64,000 nucleotides of DNA from Priestia filamentosa (GTDB lineage Bacteria > Bacillota > Bacilli > Bacillales > Bacillaceae_H): contig NZ_FXAJ01000001.1 of assembly GCF_900177535.1 (NCBI RefSeq), positions 496,001 to 560,000 on the forward strand, in the 5' to 3' direction. Of the stretch, positions 16,692-25,637 are shown one piece after another. The stretch's first letter is position 1; each line of letters opens with the position of its first letter. The position numbers were made by a program, and so were the translations under genes. The notes beneath the pieces are model-generated. The model was not told the DNA's origin, searched no databases, and saw only the letters and a list, made by a program, of their open reading frames with translations.

Positions 16692-16722
16692 AAGCCTTTT
16701 CCGACGTGGGAGAGGTTTTTTT
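16692..16722 (+). terminator. Rho-independent terminator after fur
   Basis: AAGCCTTTTCC (16692-16702) pairs with GGGAGAGGTTT through 11 pairs including G-U, then a T run. Confidence 0.8.
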
Positions 16723-16817
16723 ATTAGGATAAAACAACAAGCACCCTTCTTCAAAAAGGTATAAAATCTGCTCCTGTTGGCATATGTTTTAGTAGAAATC
16801 TTTTTTGGAGGATGCCA

Positions 16818-17045
16818 ATGAAAACGTGGTGGGATGTAACAGTACAGGCTTGTAAAGTGTTTGTGCTTTTTGTTAGTTTTACGGTATTATTTTACTGTGC
16901 ACTTTTATGGGTATATGAAGAATATCAAAACTATCATCGCTACGATGTTCCAGAAGGATCAGCTGTCAAAGTAGCCAACATGGTACACGAAGAAGAAAAA
17001 TCATGGATAGAAAGATTAGTGATGTTTTATCATAACGGGGAGTAG
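16818..17045 (+). CDS. yqzK: YqzK-like small membrane protein
   Basis: A 75-residue single-pass membrane protein: VFVLFVSFTVLFYCALLWVY (about residues 14-33) is the membrane segment, followed by a hydrophilic C-terminal part. ATG 16818 is preferred because TGGAGG (16806-16811) lies 6 bases before it; ATG 16812 touches the site. It sits between fur and xerD as does B. subtilis yqzK. Its stop overlaps the likely ribosome binding site of xerD (GGGGAG), so the two are probably co-transcribed. Function unknown. Confidence 0.8.
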   Translation: MKTWWDVTVQACKVFVLFVSFTVLFYCALLWVYEEYQNYHRYDVPEGSAVKVANMVHEEEKSWIERLVMFYHNGE

Positions 17046-17051
17046 AGAGTA

Positions 17052-17945
17052 TTGAACCTTACAATTGAAGATTTTATTCACTATTTGGTTGTAGAACGAG
17101 GATTAGCTTCAAATACGATTGAATCTTATAAGCGCGATTTAGTAAAATATGATGAGTACTTAAAAAAAGTGGAGACTGTTTCTTCTTTTGAAGAAGTTAC
17201 AAGAGAGCATATTATTGCGTTTATGAGATATATGATGGAGAATGGAAAATCCTCAAAAACTATTGCAAGGCATGTTGCATCTATTCGATCTTTTCATCAG
17301 TTTCTGTTGCGTGAGCATATTATGGACAAGGACCCATCTGTCCATATTGAAACCCCACAAGTGGAGAGGACTCTTCCAAAAGTGCTGTCACCAGACGAAG
17401 TAGAAGCTCTTTTGACTGCTCCTGACGAATCTACGCCGTTTGGAAAACGCGAAAAAGCAATGTTAGAGCTTTTGTACGCAACAGGAATTCGGGTTACAGA
17501 GCTTATGAATTTGAATGTAGAAGATGTTCATATGACAATGGGGTTTGTCCGGTGTATTGGAAAAGGAGACAAGGAACGAATTGTTCCGATGGGAAAAATG
17601 GCAAGTGAGGCGTTACAAAAATATATTGAAGAAAGTCGTTCAAAGCTTTTAAAAAGAAACCAAAAAGAAGAAGCTCTTTTTCTTAATCATCATGGTCGCA
17701 GGTTAACACGTCAAGGTTTTTGGAAAATTTTGAAAAAGTTAGCTCTATCTGCTCAAATTGAAAAAGAACTTACCCCACATACATTACGACATTCGTTTGC
17801 GACGCATCTCCTTGAAAATGGGGCCGATTTACGGGCAGTGCAAGAAATGCTTGGTCATGCTGATATCTCCACAACGCAGATCTATACACATGTGACAAAA
17901 AAACGATTAAAAGATGTATACAATGAATTTCATCCAAGAGCATAG
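17052..17945 (+). CDS. xerD: site-specific tyrosine recombinase XerD
   Basis: With XerC/CodV it resolves chromosome dimers at dif at the end of replication. The N-terminal core-binding domain ([20 protein letters not shown]) and the C-terminal catalytic domain are complete: Arg147 in ATGIRVTEL, His243 and Arg246 in [10 protein letters not shown], His269 in [10 protein letters not shown], and the nucleophile Tyr278 in IYTH. The start is TTG 17052 with GGGGAG overlapping the yqzK stop. The length of 297 residues is normal. The gene order fur-yqzK-xerD(ripX)-deoB is that of B. subtilis. Confidence 0.95.
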   Translation: MNLTIEDFIHYLVVERGLASNTIESYKRDLVKYDEYLKKVETVSSFEEVTREHIIAFMRYMMENGKSSKTIARHVASIRSFHQFLLREHIMDKDPSVHIETPQVERTLPKVLSPDEVEALLTAPDESTPFGKREKAMLELLYATGIRVTELMNLNVEDVHMTMGFVRCIGKGDKERIVPMGKMASEALQKYIEESRSKLLKRNQKEEALFLNHHGRRLTRQGFWKILKKLALSAQIEKELTPHTLRHSFATHLLENGADLRAVQEMLGHADISTTQIYTHVTKKRLKDVYNEFHPRA

Positions 17946-17991
17946 AAACTAAAAAAGGCAGAATAATCACTATTCTGCCTTTTTTAGTTTC
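17945..17991 (+). terminator. strong terminator after xerD (21-bp perfect stem)
   Basis: A perfect 21-bp inverted repeat (17945-17965 and 17971-17991) around ATCAC, containing GGCAGAATA and a T run in the right arm. It starts inside the xerD stop codon. It can work on both strands. Confidence 0.9.
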
Positions 17992-18133
17992 TTAAATGTA
18001 ACCACTTCCAATTTGAATAGAGAAACGTTATACTGAAGAAGTCAGACCTCTTGTCTCCTTACATAAATTTCGCTTAAAACGATAGTAAAGAGGGAATGTT
18101 ATAAACAAACCAGACATTTTGGAGGAGATTTTT

Positions 18134-19321
18134 ATGTCTTATACATATAAACGTATATTTTTAGTTGTGATGGACTCTGTTGGGATTGGTGAAGCTCCAG
18201 ATGCTGAGCAGTATGATGATAAAGGCGCAGACACGCTTGGCCATATTGCTGAACATCGTGGAGGACTTAACATGCCAAACATGGGTAAGCTAGGCTTAAG
18301 CAATATTCGTGAGATTAAAGGAATTCAAAAAGAGGATACCCCACTTGCTTACTATACAAAAATGCAGGAAGCTTCAACAGGAAAAGATACAATGACAGGT
18401 CATTGGGAGATCATGGGTCTTCACATTAATCAGCCGTTTCGCGTTTTTCCAGATGGATTTCCCGAAGAGCTAATTGCTGAACTTGAAGAAAAGACAGGTC
18501 GTAAAATTATCGCTAATAAACCTGCTTCAGGAACCGCTATTTTAGACGAGCTTGGTGAAGAACATATGAAGACAGGAGCGCTTATTGTTTATACTTCAGC
18601 AGATTCAGTATTACAAATCGCTGCGCATGAAGATGTTGTTCCGCTTGATGAGCTTTATAAGATTTGTGAAATTGCTCGTGAACTCACGCTTGATGAAAAA
18701 TATATGGTTGGTCGTGTGATTGCTCGTCCGTTCATTGGTAGTCCTGGGAAATTTGAGCGTACTTCAAATCGCCATGACTATGCTTTAAAACCATTTGGCC
18801 GTACTGTTATGAATGAGCTTAAAGATGAAAATTTTGACGTGATTGCAATCGGTAAGATTTCCGATATTTATGATGGAGAAGGTGTAACAAAATCCCTTCG
18901 AACAACGTCTAATATGGACGGAATGGACAAATTGGTAGAGACCCTTCATATGGATTTTGAAGGGCTAAGCTTTGTAAACTTAGTAGACTTTGATGCGAAG
19001 TTTGGACATCGCCGTGATCCACAAGGCTATGGAGATGCACTTGAAGAATATGATGTCCGCCTTGCTGAAGTATTGGAAGGATTAAAAGATGATGATTTAC
19101 TCATCATTACAGCAGACCATGGAAACGATCCTATTCATCATGGTACAGATCATACGAGAGAATATGTACCGCTCCTTGTATATAGCAAAGGAATGAAAAA
19201 GGGCGAGAAGCTTGATGTTCGTCAAACATTTGCAGATATTGGCGCAACAGTAGCAGATAATTTTAATATTAAGTTACCGGAACATGGAAAAAGTTTTTTA
19301 AATGAACTAAATCAAAAATAA
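18134..19321 (+). CDS. deoB: phosphopentomutase
   Basis: Interconverts ribose-1-phosphate or deoxyribose-1-phosphate with the 5-phosphate, linking nucleoside breakdown to central metabolism. It belongs to the alkaline phosphatase superfamily; metal and phosphate-site motifs are [14 protein letters not shown] at the N-terminus, [12 protein letters not shown] with the phosphorylated Thr, and the C-terminal [12 protein letters not shown] and [14 protein letters not shown] 18134 follows GGAGGAG (18121-18127), giving 395 residues. The operon deoB-punA-pdp channels purine and pyrimidine nucleosides through pentose-1-phosphates; B. subtilis names the gene drm. Confidence 0.95.
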   Translation: MSYTYKRIFLVVMDSVGIGEAPDAEQYDDKGADTLGHIAEHRGGLNMPNMGKLGLSNIREIKGIQKEDTPLAYYTKMQEASTGKDTMTGHWEIMGLHINQPFRVFPDGFPEELIAELEEKTGRKIIANKPASGTAILDELGEEHMKTGALIVYTSADSVLQIAAHEDVVPLDELYKICEIARELTLDEKYMVGRVIARPFIGSPGKFERTSNRHDYALKPFGRTVMNELKDENFDVIAIGKISDIYDGEGVTKSLRTTSNMDGMDKLVETLHMDFEGLSFVNLVDFDAKFGHRRDPQGYGDALEEYDVRLAEVLEGLKDDDLLIITADHGNDPIHHGTDHTREYVPLLVYSKGMKKGEKLDVRQTFADIGATVADNFNIKLPEHGKSFLNELNQK

Positions 19322-19342
19322 GATAAGAGGGAGAGAGAATAT

Positions 19343-20164
19343 ATGAATAAAAATGCTATTCAAACAGCTGCTTCATTTATTGAAGAAAAGTTACAAGTTA
19401 AGCCGGAAATCGGACTTATTTTAGGATCAGGATTAGGAGTCCTTGGCGATGAAATTGAGAATGCGGTAAAAATCCCATACGAAGATATTCCTGAATTCCC
19501 TGTTTCAACTGTTGAAGGACATGCAGGGCAGCTTGTTATCGGAACGTTGAACGGAGCGAAAGTAATCGCAATGCAAGGGAGATTTCATTATTATGAAGGT
19601 TACAGTTTTGACAAAGTAACATTCCCTGTTCGCGTAATGAAAGAGCTTGGAGTTGAGAAACTTATTGTTACAAATGCAGCCGGAGGTATTAACGAATCGT
19701 TCAACCCTGGTGATTTAATGCTTATTAGTGATCATATCAATAACTTTGGTAGCAATCCGCTTATTGGAGCTAATGATAGCAACCTTGGTCCTCGTTTCCC
19801 AGATATGTCAGAAGGATATTCTAAAGAGTTGCGAGTTCTCGCAAAAGAAGCAGCAGCTAGCTTAGATTTATCAATTCAAGAAGGCGTATATGTTGGTAAT
19901 ACAGGCCCATCTTATGAAACACCTGCTGAAGTTCGTATGCTTCGTATTCTTGGAGGGGACGCAGTTGGTATGTCAACAGTTCCAGAAGTTATTGTTGCTC
20001 GTCATGCGGGGATGAAAGTTCTTGGAATTTCTTGTATTTCAAATATGGCTGCAGGCATATTAGATCAGCCGCTTAATCATGAAGAAGTAATTGAAACAAC
20101 AGAAAAAGTAAAGAAAAACTTCCTTGCATTTGTAAAAGAAATCGTACGAAAAATGAGCAACTAA
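19343..20164 (+). CDS. punA: purine-nucleoside phosphorylase (trimeric type)
   Basis: Cleaves guanosine and inosine (and deoxy forms) with phosphate to base and pentose-1-phosphate. Family motifs are LGSGLGVLGDEIE, VEGHAGQLVIG, MQGRFHYYEGY, VTNAAGGIN, and the base-binding GMSTVPEVIVARHAGM. The 273 residues correspond to the trimeric low-molecular-mass class (B. subtilis PupG/PunA). It starts 21 bases after deoB, with GGGAGAGAG before the ATG, and is followed by pdp. Confidence 0.94.
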   Translation: MNKNAIQTAASFIEEKLQVKPEIGLILGSGLGVLGDEIENAVKIPYEDIPEFPVSTVEGHAGQLVIGTLNGAKVIAMQGRFHYYEGYSFDKVTFPVRVMKELGVEKLIVTNAAGGINESFNPGDLMLISDHINNFGSNPLIGANDSNLGPRFPDMSEGYSKELRVLAKEAAASLDLSIQEGVYVGNTGPSYETPAEVRMLRILGGDAVGMSTVPEVIVARHAGMKVLGISCISNMAAGILDQPLNHEEVIETTEKVKKNFLAFVKEIVRKMSN

Positions 20165-20183
20165 ATTAGGGGGATGAGCCAAC

Positions 20184-21494
20184 ATGAGAATGGTTGATTT
20201 GATTGCAAAAAAGCGTGACGGTAAAGAATTAACAAAAGAAGAAATTTCGTTTATCGTTGAAGGCTACACATCAGGAGACATTCCAGATTACCAAATGAGT
20301 GCTTTTACAATGGCTGTTTTCTTCCAAGGCATGACAGCTAATGAACAAGCAGAGCTAACAATGTCAATGGTTCAATCAGGAGACACTATTGATCTTTCAG
20401 CAATTGAAGGTGTGAAAGTTGATAAACATTCAACAGGCGGTGTAGGTGACACTACAACACTTATTCTTGCCCCTCTTGTAGCAGCAGTAGGAGTACCAGT
20501 GGCTAAAATGTCTGGCAGAGGGTTAGGTCATACAGGTGGAACCATTGATAAGCTTGAAGCTGTTAAAGGATTTCATGTTGAAATTGATAAAAAAGAATTT
20601 ATTGAGCTTGTGAATAAAAATAAAGTAGCGGTTGTAGGACAGTCTGGAAACTTAACACCAGCAGATAAAAAAATCTACGCGCTTCGTGATGTAACGGCAA
20701 CTGTTAATAGCCTACCTCTTATCGCAGCATCTATTATGAGTAAAAAGATTGCGGCTGGAGCAGATGCAATTGTTTTAGACGTAAAAACAGGTGCTGGCGC
20801 TTTTATGAAAAACTTAGAAGATGCCAAAGCTCTAGCACAATCAATGGTGAATATCGGAAATAACGTTGACCGTCAAACAATGGCTGTTATTTCTGATATG
20901 AGTCAACCGCTTGGTTTTGCGATTGGAAATGCTCTTGAAGTCGAAGAAGCCATTGATACGTTAAAAGGTAAAGGTCCAAAAGATTTAGAAGAGCTATGCT
21001 TAGTGCTTGGTAGCTATATGGTCTACTTAGCAAATAAAGCTTCGTCTCTTGAAGAAGCACGTCGTATGCTTCAGGAAGTTATTGAAAATGGAAAAGCACT
21101 TGAAAGTTTTAAAACATTTTTAGCTGCTCAAGGTGGAGATCCTTCTGTTGTTGATGATGTGGCAAAACTTCCACAAGCAGCACATAAGAGTGAAGTGAAG
21201 GCAGAAAAAGATGGGTATGTATCAGAAATTGTGGCAGATGAAATGGGCACAGCGGCAATGTGGCTTGGTGCAGGACGTGCTACAAAGGATTCTGAGATTG
21301 ATCTTGCTGTTGGTCTTATGCTTCGTAAGAAAGTCGGCGATGAAGTGAAAAAAGGCGAGTCGCTTGTGACAATTTACAGCAACAAAGAAGATGTTCAAGA
21401 AGTAAAAGAACATATTCTAAAGAACATTAGCATTTCTTCTGAAAAAGTTGATGCTCCTTCTCTTATTTATGATACAGTTCAAAAATCAAACTAG
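20184..21494 (+). CDS. pdp: pyrimidine-nucleoside phosphorylase
   Basis: Phosphorolyses uridine, thymidine and deoxyuridine. The N-terminal helical domain ([20 protein letters not shown]) leads into the phosphate-binding [13 protein letters not shown] and the signature [19 protein letters not shown]; the C-terminal mixed domain begins near [15 protein letters not shown]. Length 436 residues, start MRMVD as in B. subtilis Pdp, ribosome binding site AGGGGGATG. In B. subtilis pdp is in the dra-nupC-pdp operon; here it joins deoB-punA, giving one operon for purine and pyrimidine nucleoside breakdown. Confidence 0.95.
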   Translation: MRMVDLIAKKRDGKELTKEEISFIVEGYTSGDIPDYQMSAFTMAVFFQGMTANEQAELTMSMVQSGDTIDLSAIEGVKVDKHSTGGVGDTTTLILAPLVAAVGVPVAKMSGRGLGHTGGTIDKLEAVKGFHVEIDKKEFIELVNKNKVAVVGQSGNLTPADKKIYALRDVTATVNSLPLIAASIMSKKIAAGADAIVLDVKTGAGAFMKNLEDAKALAQSMVNIGNNVDRQTMAVISDMSQPLGFAIGNALEVEEAIDTLKGKGPKDLEELCLVLGSYMVYLANKASSLEEARRMLQEVIENGKALESFKTFLAAQGGDPSVVDDVAKLPQAAHKSEVKAEKDGYVSEIVADEMGTAAMWLGAGRATKDSEIDLAVGLMLRKKVGDEVKKGESLVTIYSNKEDVQEVKEHILKNISISSEKVDAPSLIYDTVQKSN

Positions 21495-21548
21495 TATCTA
21501 TAAAAAAACGCGGTGAAGAATATTCTTCACCGCGTTTTTTTATAGATA
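21495..21548 (+). terminator. terminator after pdp: perfect 54-bp palindrome
   Basis: The whole stretch 21495-21548 equals its own reverse complement (27-base arms, no spacer). The core GCGGTGAAGAAT pairs with ATTCTTCACCGC and is flanked by A7 and T7, so it terminates on both strands. No gene follows on the minus strand. Confidence 0.92.
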
Positions 21549-21585
21549 TAAAAGATTTTTCCTCCATTATTTTCAACAAAATTCA

Positions 21586-21613
21586 GTATAATATGTGCTT
21601 TTTTGGAAAAAAT
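21586..21613 (+). promoter_or_regulatory. SigF-type promoter for dacF
   Basis: GTATA (21586-21590), a 14-base spacer, and GGAAAAAAT (21605-21613), which fits the SigF -10 consensus GGnnAnAnT at every specified base. dacF is a forespore gene read by SigF in B. subtilis. Confidence 0.75.
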
Positions 21614-21643
21614 AGTGGTATTACGAATGGAGGTTAACATGCA

Positions 21644-22810
21644 ATGAAACAACTCTTTTCTTTTATACTAGTTCTCTTATTAGGCGTCTCCACTTTATCA
21701 ACAACAGCATTTGGAGCTGAGAAAAAAGCACCAACTTTAGCTGAGAAAGCGAAGTCGGCTATTTTAATTGAACGAGACACAGGAGAGATTTTATACGAAA
21801 AAAACGGCAATGAAAAACTTCCTCCTGCAAGTATGACTAAAGTTATGACAATGATTCTTATTATGGACGCTCTTGATAAGGGGAAAATCAAGATGAGCGA
21901 CAAAGTTCGGACAAGTGAACATGCAGCTTCAATGGGTGGCTCACAAATTTTTCTTGAGCCTGGCGAAGAAATGACGGTAGAACAAATGTTAAAAGGAATT
22001 GCAATTGCTTCAGGAAACGATGCCTCAGTTGCAATGGCTGAGCACATCGCAGGTTCTGAAGAAGAGTTTGTAAGCATGATGAATCAAAAGGCAAAAGATT
22101 TAGGACTTAAAAATACACAGTTTCAAAATCCAACAGGTTTATCTGTTGAAGATCACTATAGTACAGCTCATGATATGTCTATTATGGCAAAAGAGCTATT
22201 GAAATATGAAGGAATTACAAAATTTACAGGCACCTATGAGGACTATCTTAGAGAAGATACAGATAAAAAATTCTGGCTTGTGAACACAAATCGTCTGCTG
22301 AAGTTTTATGATGGCGTTGACGGATTAAAAACAGGGTACACAAAAGAAGCAAAATATTGTTTAACAGCAACAGCTAAAAAAGGCAATATGCGCGTTGTAG
22401 CTGTTGTATTTGGAGCAGACACACCAAAAGATCGCAACAGCCAGATTACAAAGATGCTTGATTACGCGTTCAGCAAATACGAAACATCTCCACTTTACAA
22501 GCGAGATCAAGTTGTTGGAGAAGTGAAAGTTGCAAAAGGAAAAGATAAAACAGTAAAAGTTGTAACGTCAGAGCCTATTTCAATCTTAAATGAAAAAGGA
22601 CAAGGAAAAGCAAATATGAAAAAAGAAGTGAAGCTGAATAAGGATTTAAAAGCGCCTTTGAAAAAAGGAGATGAAGTGGGAACGCTTATTATAAAAAAAG
22701 ATGGAAAAGTTGTCACAACATCACCGCTTCTTGCAAAGGACAGTATGGAAGAAGCCTCATGGTGGAATTTCTTTAAACGAACGTTTACAACATTTACAAA
22801 GACGAGCTAA
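21644..22810 (+). CDS. dacF: D-alanyl-D-alanine carboxypeptidase DacF (sporulation PBP)
   Basis: A low-molecular-mass penicillin-binding protein that trims pentapeptides and, with DacB, sets cross-linking of the spore cortex and germ-cell wall. It has an N-terminal signal peptide (LFSFILVLLLGVSTLSTTAFG), then the serine-protease-like motifs Ser63-x-x-Lys66 in ASMTKV, Ser123-Gly-Asn in ASGNDAS and Lys229-Thr-Gly in GLKTGYT. The C-terminal PBP5-type domain ends in an amphipathic WWNFFKRTFTTF stretch for membrane attachment. 388 residues. A SigF-type promoter lies upstream and the spoIIA operon downstream, the B. subtilis arrangement. Confidence 0.95.
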   Translation: MKQLFSFILVLLLGVSTLSTTAFGAEKKAPTLAEKAKSAILIERDTGEILYEKNGNEKLPPASMTKVMTMILIMDALDKGKIKMSDKVRTSEHAASMGGSQIFLEPGEEMTVEQMLKGIAIASGNDASVAMAEHIAGSEEEFVSMMNQKAKDLGLKNTQFQNPTGLSVEDHYSTAHDMSIMAKELLKYEGITKFTGTYEDYLREDTDKKFWLVNTNRLLKFYDGVDGLKTGYTKEAKYCLTATAKKGNMRVVAVVFGADTPKDRNSQITKMLDYAFSKYETSPLYKRDQVVGEVKVAKGKDKTVKVVTSEPISILNEKGQGKANMKKEVKLNKDLKAPLKKGDEVGTLIIKKDGKVVTTSPLLAKDSMEEASWWNFFKRTFTTFTKTS

Positions 22811-22811
22811 A

Positions 22812-22870
22812 TTTGACGAATCTAAACTAGTTTTGTCATGAAGAAGGAAACCTCCTCCTTTCTAGCGAAA
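22812..22870 (+). promoter_or_regulatory. spoIIA promoter: SigH-type -35/-10 with a Spo0A box
   Basis: TTTGACGAAT (22812-22821) contains an exact TGnCGAA 0A box. Downstream, GAAGGAAAC (22843-22851) fits the SigH -35 RnAGGAwWW with one mismatch, and after 12 bases AGCGAAA (22864-22870) fits the -10 RnnGAAT with one mismatch. This is the expected Spo0A~P-activated, SigH-read control of spoIIA at sporulation onset. Confidence 0.7.
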
Positions 22871-22902
22871 GAAGCATTATATGAAAGCAAGGAGGGTTTA
22901 AT

Positions 22903-23250
22903 GTGAGTCTTGTGATTGAATGTGAGGTAAAAGATTCTGTTTTACTTGTTCGTTTGAAGGGCGAACTTGATCACCACACAGCAGAAGAATTGAGAACGCG
23001 AATTACCGGCTTGTTGCAAAAAGACGTTAATCATATTGTATTAAATTTGGCTGATCTATCTTTTATGGATAGCTCAGGACTTGGTGTCATTTTAGGACGC
23101 TATAAGCAAATTAAGAGCGCTGGAGGGGAAATGGTCGTTTGTGCTATATCTCCAGCTGTTCACCGTCTTTTTGAAATGTCAGGGATGTTCAAAATTATTC
23201 GATTAGAGCAAAGTGAACAAAAAGCTCTAACAACGCTGGGGGTGGCCTAA
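22903..23250 (+). CDS. spoIIAA: anti-anti-sigma factor SpoIIAA
   Basis: STAS-domain protein that, when dephosphorylated by SpoIIE, displaces SigF from SpoIIAB in the forespore. The phosphorylation site is Ser58 in [13 protein letters not shown], the same residue as in B. subtilis. Translation starts at GTG 22903 after AAGGAGG (22889-22895); the ATG two bases earlier reads straight into TGA in another frame. The 115-residue protein is followed with no gap by spoIIAB, implying coupled translation and fixed stoichiometry. Confidence 0.96.
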   Translation: MSLVIECEVKDSVLLVRLKGELDHHTAEELRTRITGLLQKDVNHIVLNLADLSFMDSSGLGVILGRYKQIKSAGGEMVVCAISPAVHRLFEMSGMFKIIRLEQSEQKALTTLGVA

Positions 23251-23694
23251 ATGAAAAATGAAATGCACCTTCAATTTTCGGCACTGAGTCAAAATGAAGC
23301 ATTTGCACGTGTTACTGTTGCTGCTTTCGTGACACAGCTCAATCCAACAATGGATGAAATTACAGAAATTAAAACGGTTGTTTCAGAAGCTGTCACAAAC
23401 GCTATTATTCATGGATATGATAGCAATCCAGAAGGCACAGTATATATTTCCGTTACATTAAGTGATGATGGTGTTGTTGAGTTAAATATAAGAGATGAGG
23501 GACATGGAATTGACAACGTAGAAGAAGCAAAACAACCTCTTTTTACAACAAAACCTGAACTTGAACGGTCTGGTATGGGATTTACGATTATGGAAAATTT
23601 TATGGATGAATGCAAAATCGAATCATCCACAAATCATGGCACAGCTCTTTACTTAAAAAAGCATTTAGCAAAGCAAAAAGCGTTGTGCAACTAA
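23251..23694 (+). CDS. spoIIAB: anti-sigma F factor / serine kinase SpoIIAB
   Basis: A GHKL-fold kinase that holds SigF inactive and phosphorylates SpoIIAA. The N-box [18 protein letters not shown], the G1 box IRDEGHGI and the G2 region [15 protein letters not shown] are all visible. Length 147 residues. Its ATG immediately follows the spoIIAA stop and its own ribosome binding site lies within the spoIIAA 3' end (CTGGGGGTGG). sigF begins 12 bases after its stop. Confidence 0.96.
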   Translation: MKNEMHLQFSALSQNEAFARVTVAAFVTQLNPTMDEITEIKTVVSEAVTNAIIHGYDSNPEGTVYISVTLSDDGVVELNIRDEGHGIDNVEEAKQPLFTTKPELERSGMGFTIMENFMDECKIESSTNHGTALYLKKHLAKQKALCN

Positions 23695-23706
23695 GGAGAC
23701 TTGCCT

Positions 23707-24465
23707 ATGGATGTGGAGGTCAAGCGTGAGAAGAATCAGCCATATTTAAAGGACCATGAAGTCAAAGAATTAATCAAACGAAGTCAAGATGGTGACCAAG
23801 AAGCTCGGGATACGATTGTAAATCGTAATATGAGGCTCGTTTGGTCTGTGGTACAGCGGTTTCTAAACAGAGGATATGAACCAGATGACTTGTTTCAAAT
23901 TGGAAGCATTGGGTTATTGAAATCTGTGGATAAATTTGATCTTTCGTATGACGTAAAGTTCTCAACATATGCAGTTCCAATGATTATTGGAGAAATCCAG
24001 CGCTTTATAAGAGATGATGGAACTGTGAAAGTTAGTCGGTCTTTAAAAGAAACGAGCAATAAAATACGTAAAGCAAAAGACGAACTTTCGAAAGTATATG
24101 GACGTACACCCACGATTAATGAAGTTGCAGAGCATCTTGATATTACGCCAGAGGAGGTTGTGCTTGCTCAAGAAGCGAATCGAGCACCTTCTTCTATTCA
24201 TGAAACGGTCTATGAAAACGATGGCGACCCTATTACATTACTTGATCAAATCGCCGATCAGAGTGAAGATAAATGGTTTGATCAAATTGCTTTGAAAGAA
24301 GCTGTTGAACATCTTGATGAACGTGAAAGGTTAATTGTTTACTTGCGCTACTATAAAGACCAAACGCAATCAGAAGTTGCAACAAGACTAGGCATATCAC
24401 AAGTTCAAGTTTCAAGGCTTGAAAAGAAAATCTTAAAACAAATTAAAGAACAAATGGGTGAATAA
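23707..24465 (+). CDS. sigF: forespore sigma factor SigF
   Basis: Sigma-70 family factor that starts forespore transcription. Region 2 (NMRLVWSVVQRFLNRGYEPD, then DLFQIGSIGLLKSVDKFDL), region 3 and the region-4 helix-turn-helix (QTQSEVATRLGISQVQVSRL) are intact and close to B. subtilis SigF; length 252 residues. ATG 23707 is chosen because AAGGAGAC (23692-23699) is 7 bases before it; TTG 23701 is too close. It completes the spoIIAA-spoIIAB-sigF operon and is followed by a terminator. Confidence 0.97.
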   Translation: MDVEVKREKNQPYLKDHEVKELIKRSQDGDQEARDTIVNRNMRLVWSVVQRFLNRGYEPDDLFQIGSIGLLKSVDKFDLSYDVKFSTYAVPMIIGEIQRFIRDDGTVKVSRSLKETSNKIRKAKDELSKVYGRTPTINEVAEHLDITPEEVVLAQEANRAPSSIHETVYENDGDPITLLDQIADQSEDKWFDQIALKEAVEHLDERERLIVYLRYYKDQTQSEVATRLGISQVQVSRLEKKILKQIKEQMGE

Positions 24466-24501
24466 AGCTATCCTTTTTAAAAGGGTAGCTTTATTTTTTT
24501 C
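24461..24501 (+). terminator. Rho-independent terminator after sigF
   Basis: AATAAAGCTATCCTTTT (24461-24477) pairs with AAAAGGGTAGCTTTATT (24479-24495), one G-U, followed by T. The stem includes the sigF stop codon. Confidence 0.9.
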
Positions 24502-24524
24502 TATTTTTTGGCTCTTTAAACTGT

Positions 24525-24554
24525 GTATGAGAAAAGATTTGGAAACTCATACTA
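24525..24554 (+). promoter_or_regulatory. SigG-type promoter for the spoVA operon
   Basis: GTATG (24525-24529) fits the SigG -35 gHATR exactly; after 18 bases CATACTA (24548-24554) fits the -10 CATnHTA exactly. It lies between the sigF terminator and spoVAA, as expected for late forespore expression. Confidence 0.82.
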
Positions 24555-24593
24555 CACCTACAGAGAAAACGAGCTATAAGGTGTGTGGTATAT

Positions 24594-25214
24594 GTGGGTC
24601 GTTCAATATACATCAAAATGAGACATCGAGTACAAGTGAGGCCAAAAGAAAAGATCACAGTAGGAGATGTTGCTGTCGTTTTTACCTCGAAGGAAGAGAA
24701 AGAGAAAATTGAAAGCTTAGTGATTTATAAGGTAAATGAAAAAGACCAAAATATTATTATCATTGATGTTATGAGGATCATCCAAGCTATTTCTAGAGAA
24801 ATGGAAAATATGGAAATCCAGCAAGTTGGCCCAACTCAAACGATTGTAGAAGTGGTATTTGAGAGAAAACGTGCTTCTCTTCCTTTTTTTATTGTTGTTT
24901 GGCTTCTTCTTTTCATTGGAGCTGCCTTAGCTATTATGAACTTCCATGAGGATGTGAGCATGAGGGCAGTGCACCAACGTCTCTTCTTTATCTTAACAGG
25001 AGAACGAGATGAAACACCTCTTCTTCTTCAAGTTCCTTATTCTATCGGTCTTGGTCTTGGAATGATTTTGTTTTTTAACCATGTGTTTAAAAAGCGAATC
25101 AACGAAGAACCAAGTCCATTAGAAGTAGAGATGTTCAACTATCAGCAGGACCTAGACCGATACGTAATCATCAATGAAAATGATGAGAGCGTGACTCACA
25201 TTGACGAGCGTTAA
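24594..25214 (+). CDS. spoVAA: stage V sporulation protein AA
   Basis: First product of the operon that moves Ca-dipicolinic acid into the developing spore. The N-terminal half is a soluble two-lobed domain (RHRVQVRPKEKITVGDVAVV); the C-terminal half has two membrane segments, VWLLLFIGAALAIMNF and PYSIGLGLGMILFF, the latter followed by the near-invariant NEEPSPLEVEMFNYQ. I choose GTG 24594 (AAGGTG at 24578-24583), which yields MGRSIYIKMRHRV and the same N-terminal length as B. subtilis; GTG 24585 is the alternative. It overlaps spoVAB by 14 bases. Confidence 0.9.
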   Translation: MGRSIYIKMRHRVQVRPKEKITVGDVAVVFTSKEEKEKIESLVIYKVNEKDQNIIIIDVMRIIQAISREMENMEIQQVGPTQTIVEVVFERKRASLPFFIVVWLLLFIGAALAIMNFHEDVSMRAVHQRLFFILTGERDETPLLLQVPYSIGLGLGMILFFNHVFKKRINEEPSPLEVEMFNYQQDLDRYVIINENDESVTHIDER

Positions 25215-25623
25215 TGTTTTATTAACTATTGTTATCGGACTTGGCGGAGGGCTTATGGTTGGCTGTGGATTTGTTGCATTTCTGACAGTGCTTGGTATTT
25301 TACCACGCTTAATGCAGCTAACGAAAACGATGAAGTATATTCAAGGCTATGAATGGGCTATTATCTCTGGAACAATTGTTGGAGTTTGGTTTAGCTTAAA
25401 TCTTGTCTATTTTCCACTATTCCCAACATTGATTGCGCTTATTGGACTTGCTCATGGCATATTTGTTGGCATGCTTGCAGCAGCATTGACAGAGGTTCTA
25501 AATGTTTTCCCCATTCTAGCTAAACGAATTGGAATTGATGATCGGCTTGCAATTCTATTGATGGCTATTGTACTTGGAAAAATTGTAGGATCTTTATTTC
25601 ATTGGATGTATTTTACAAGTTAA
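25201..25623 (+). CDS. spoVAB: stage V sporulation protein AB
   Basis: An integral membrane protein of 140 residues with about four hydrophobic segments; the conserved block FVAFLTVLGILPRLMQLTK and the C-terminal AALTEVLNVFPILAKRIGI match B. subtilis SpoVAB. The start is TTG 25201, inside the end of spoVAA, with only a weak site (GAGAGCG) upstream, so it probably relies on translational coupling. Part of the spoVA channel for dipicolinic acid. Confidence 0.92.
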   Translation: MTSVNVLLTIVIGLGGGLMVGCGFVAFLTVLGILPRLMQLTKTMKYIQGYEWAIISGTIVGVWFSLNLVYFPLFPTLIALIGLAHGIFVGMLAAALTEVLNVFPILAKRIGIDDRLAILLMAIVLGKIVGSLFHWMYFTS

Positions 25624-25637
25624 GGGAGGAAGGTACA

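Noticed and set aside
24458-24712. An 84-residue frame covering the sigF terminator and the spoVA promoter
   Set aside because: It runs through a strong terminator and a SigG promoter, has no ribosome binding site and overlaps spoVAA in another frame.
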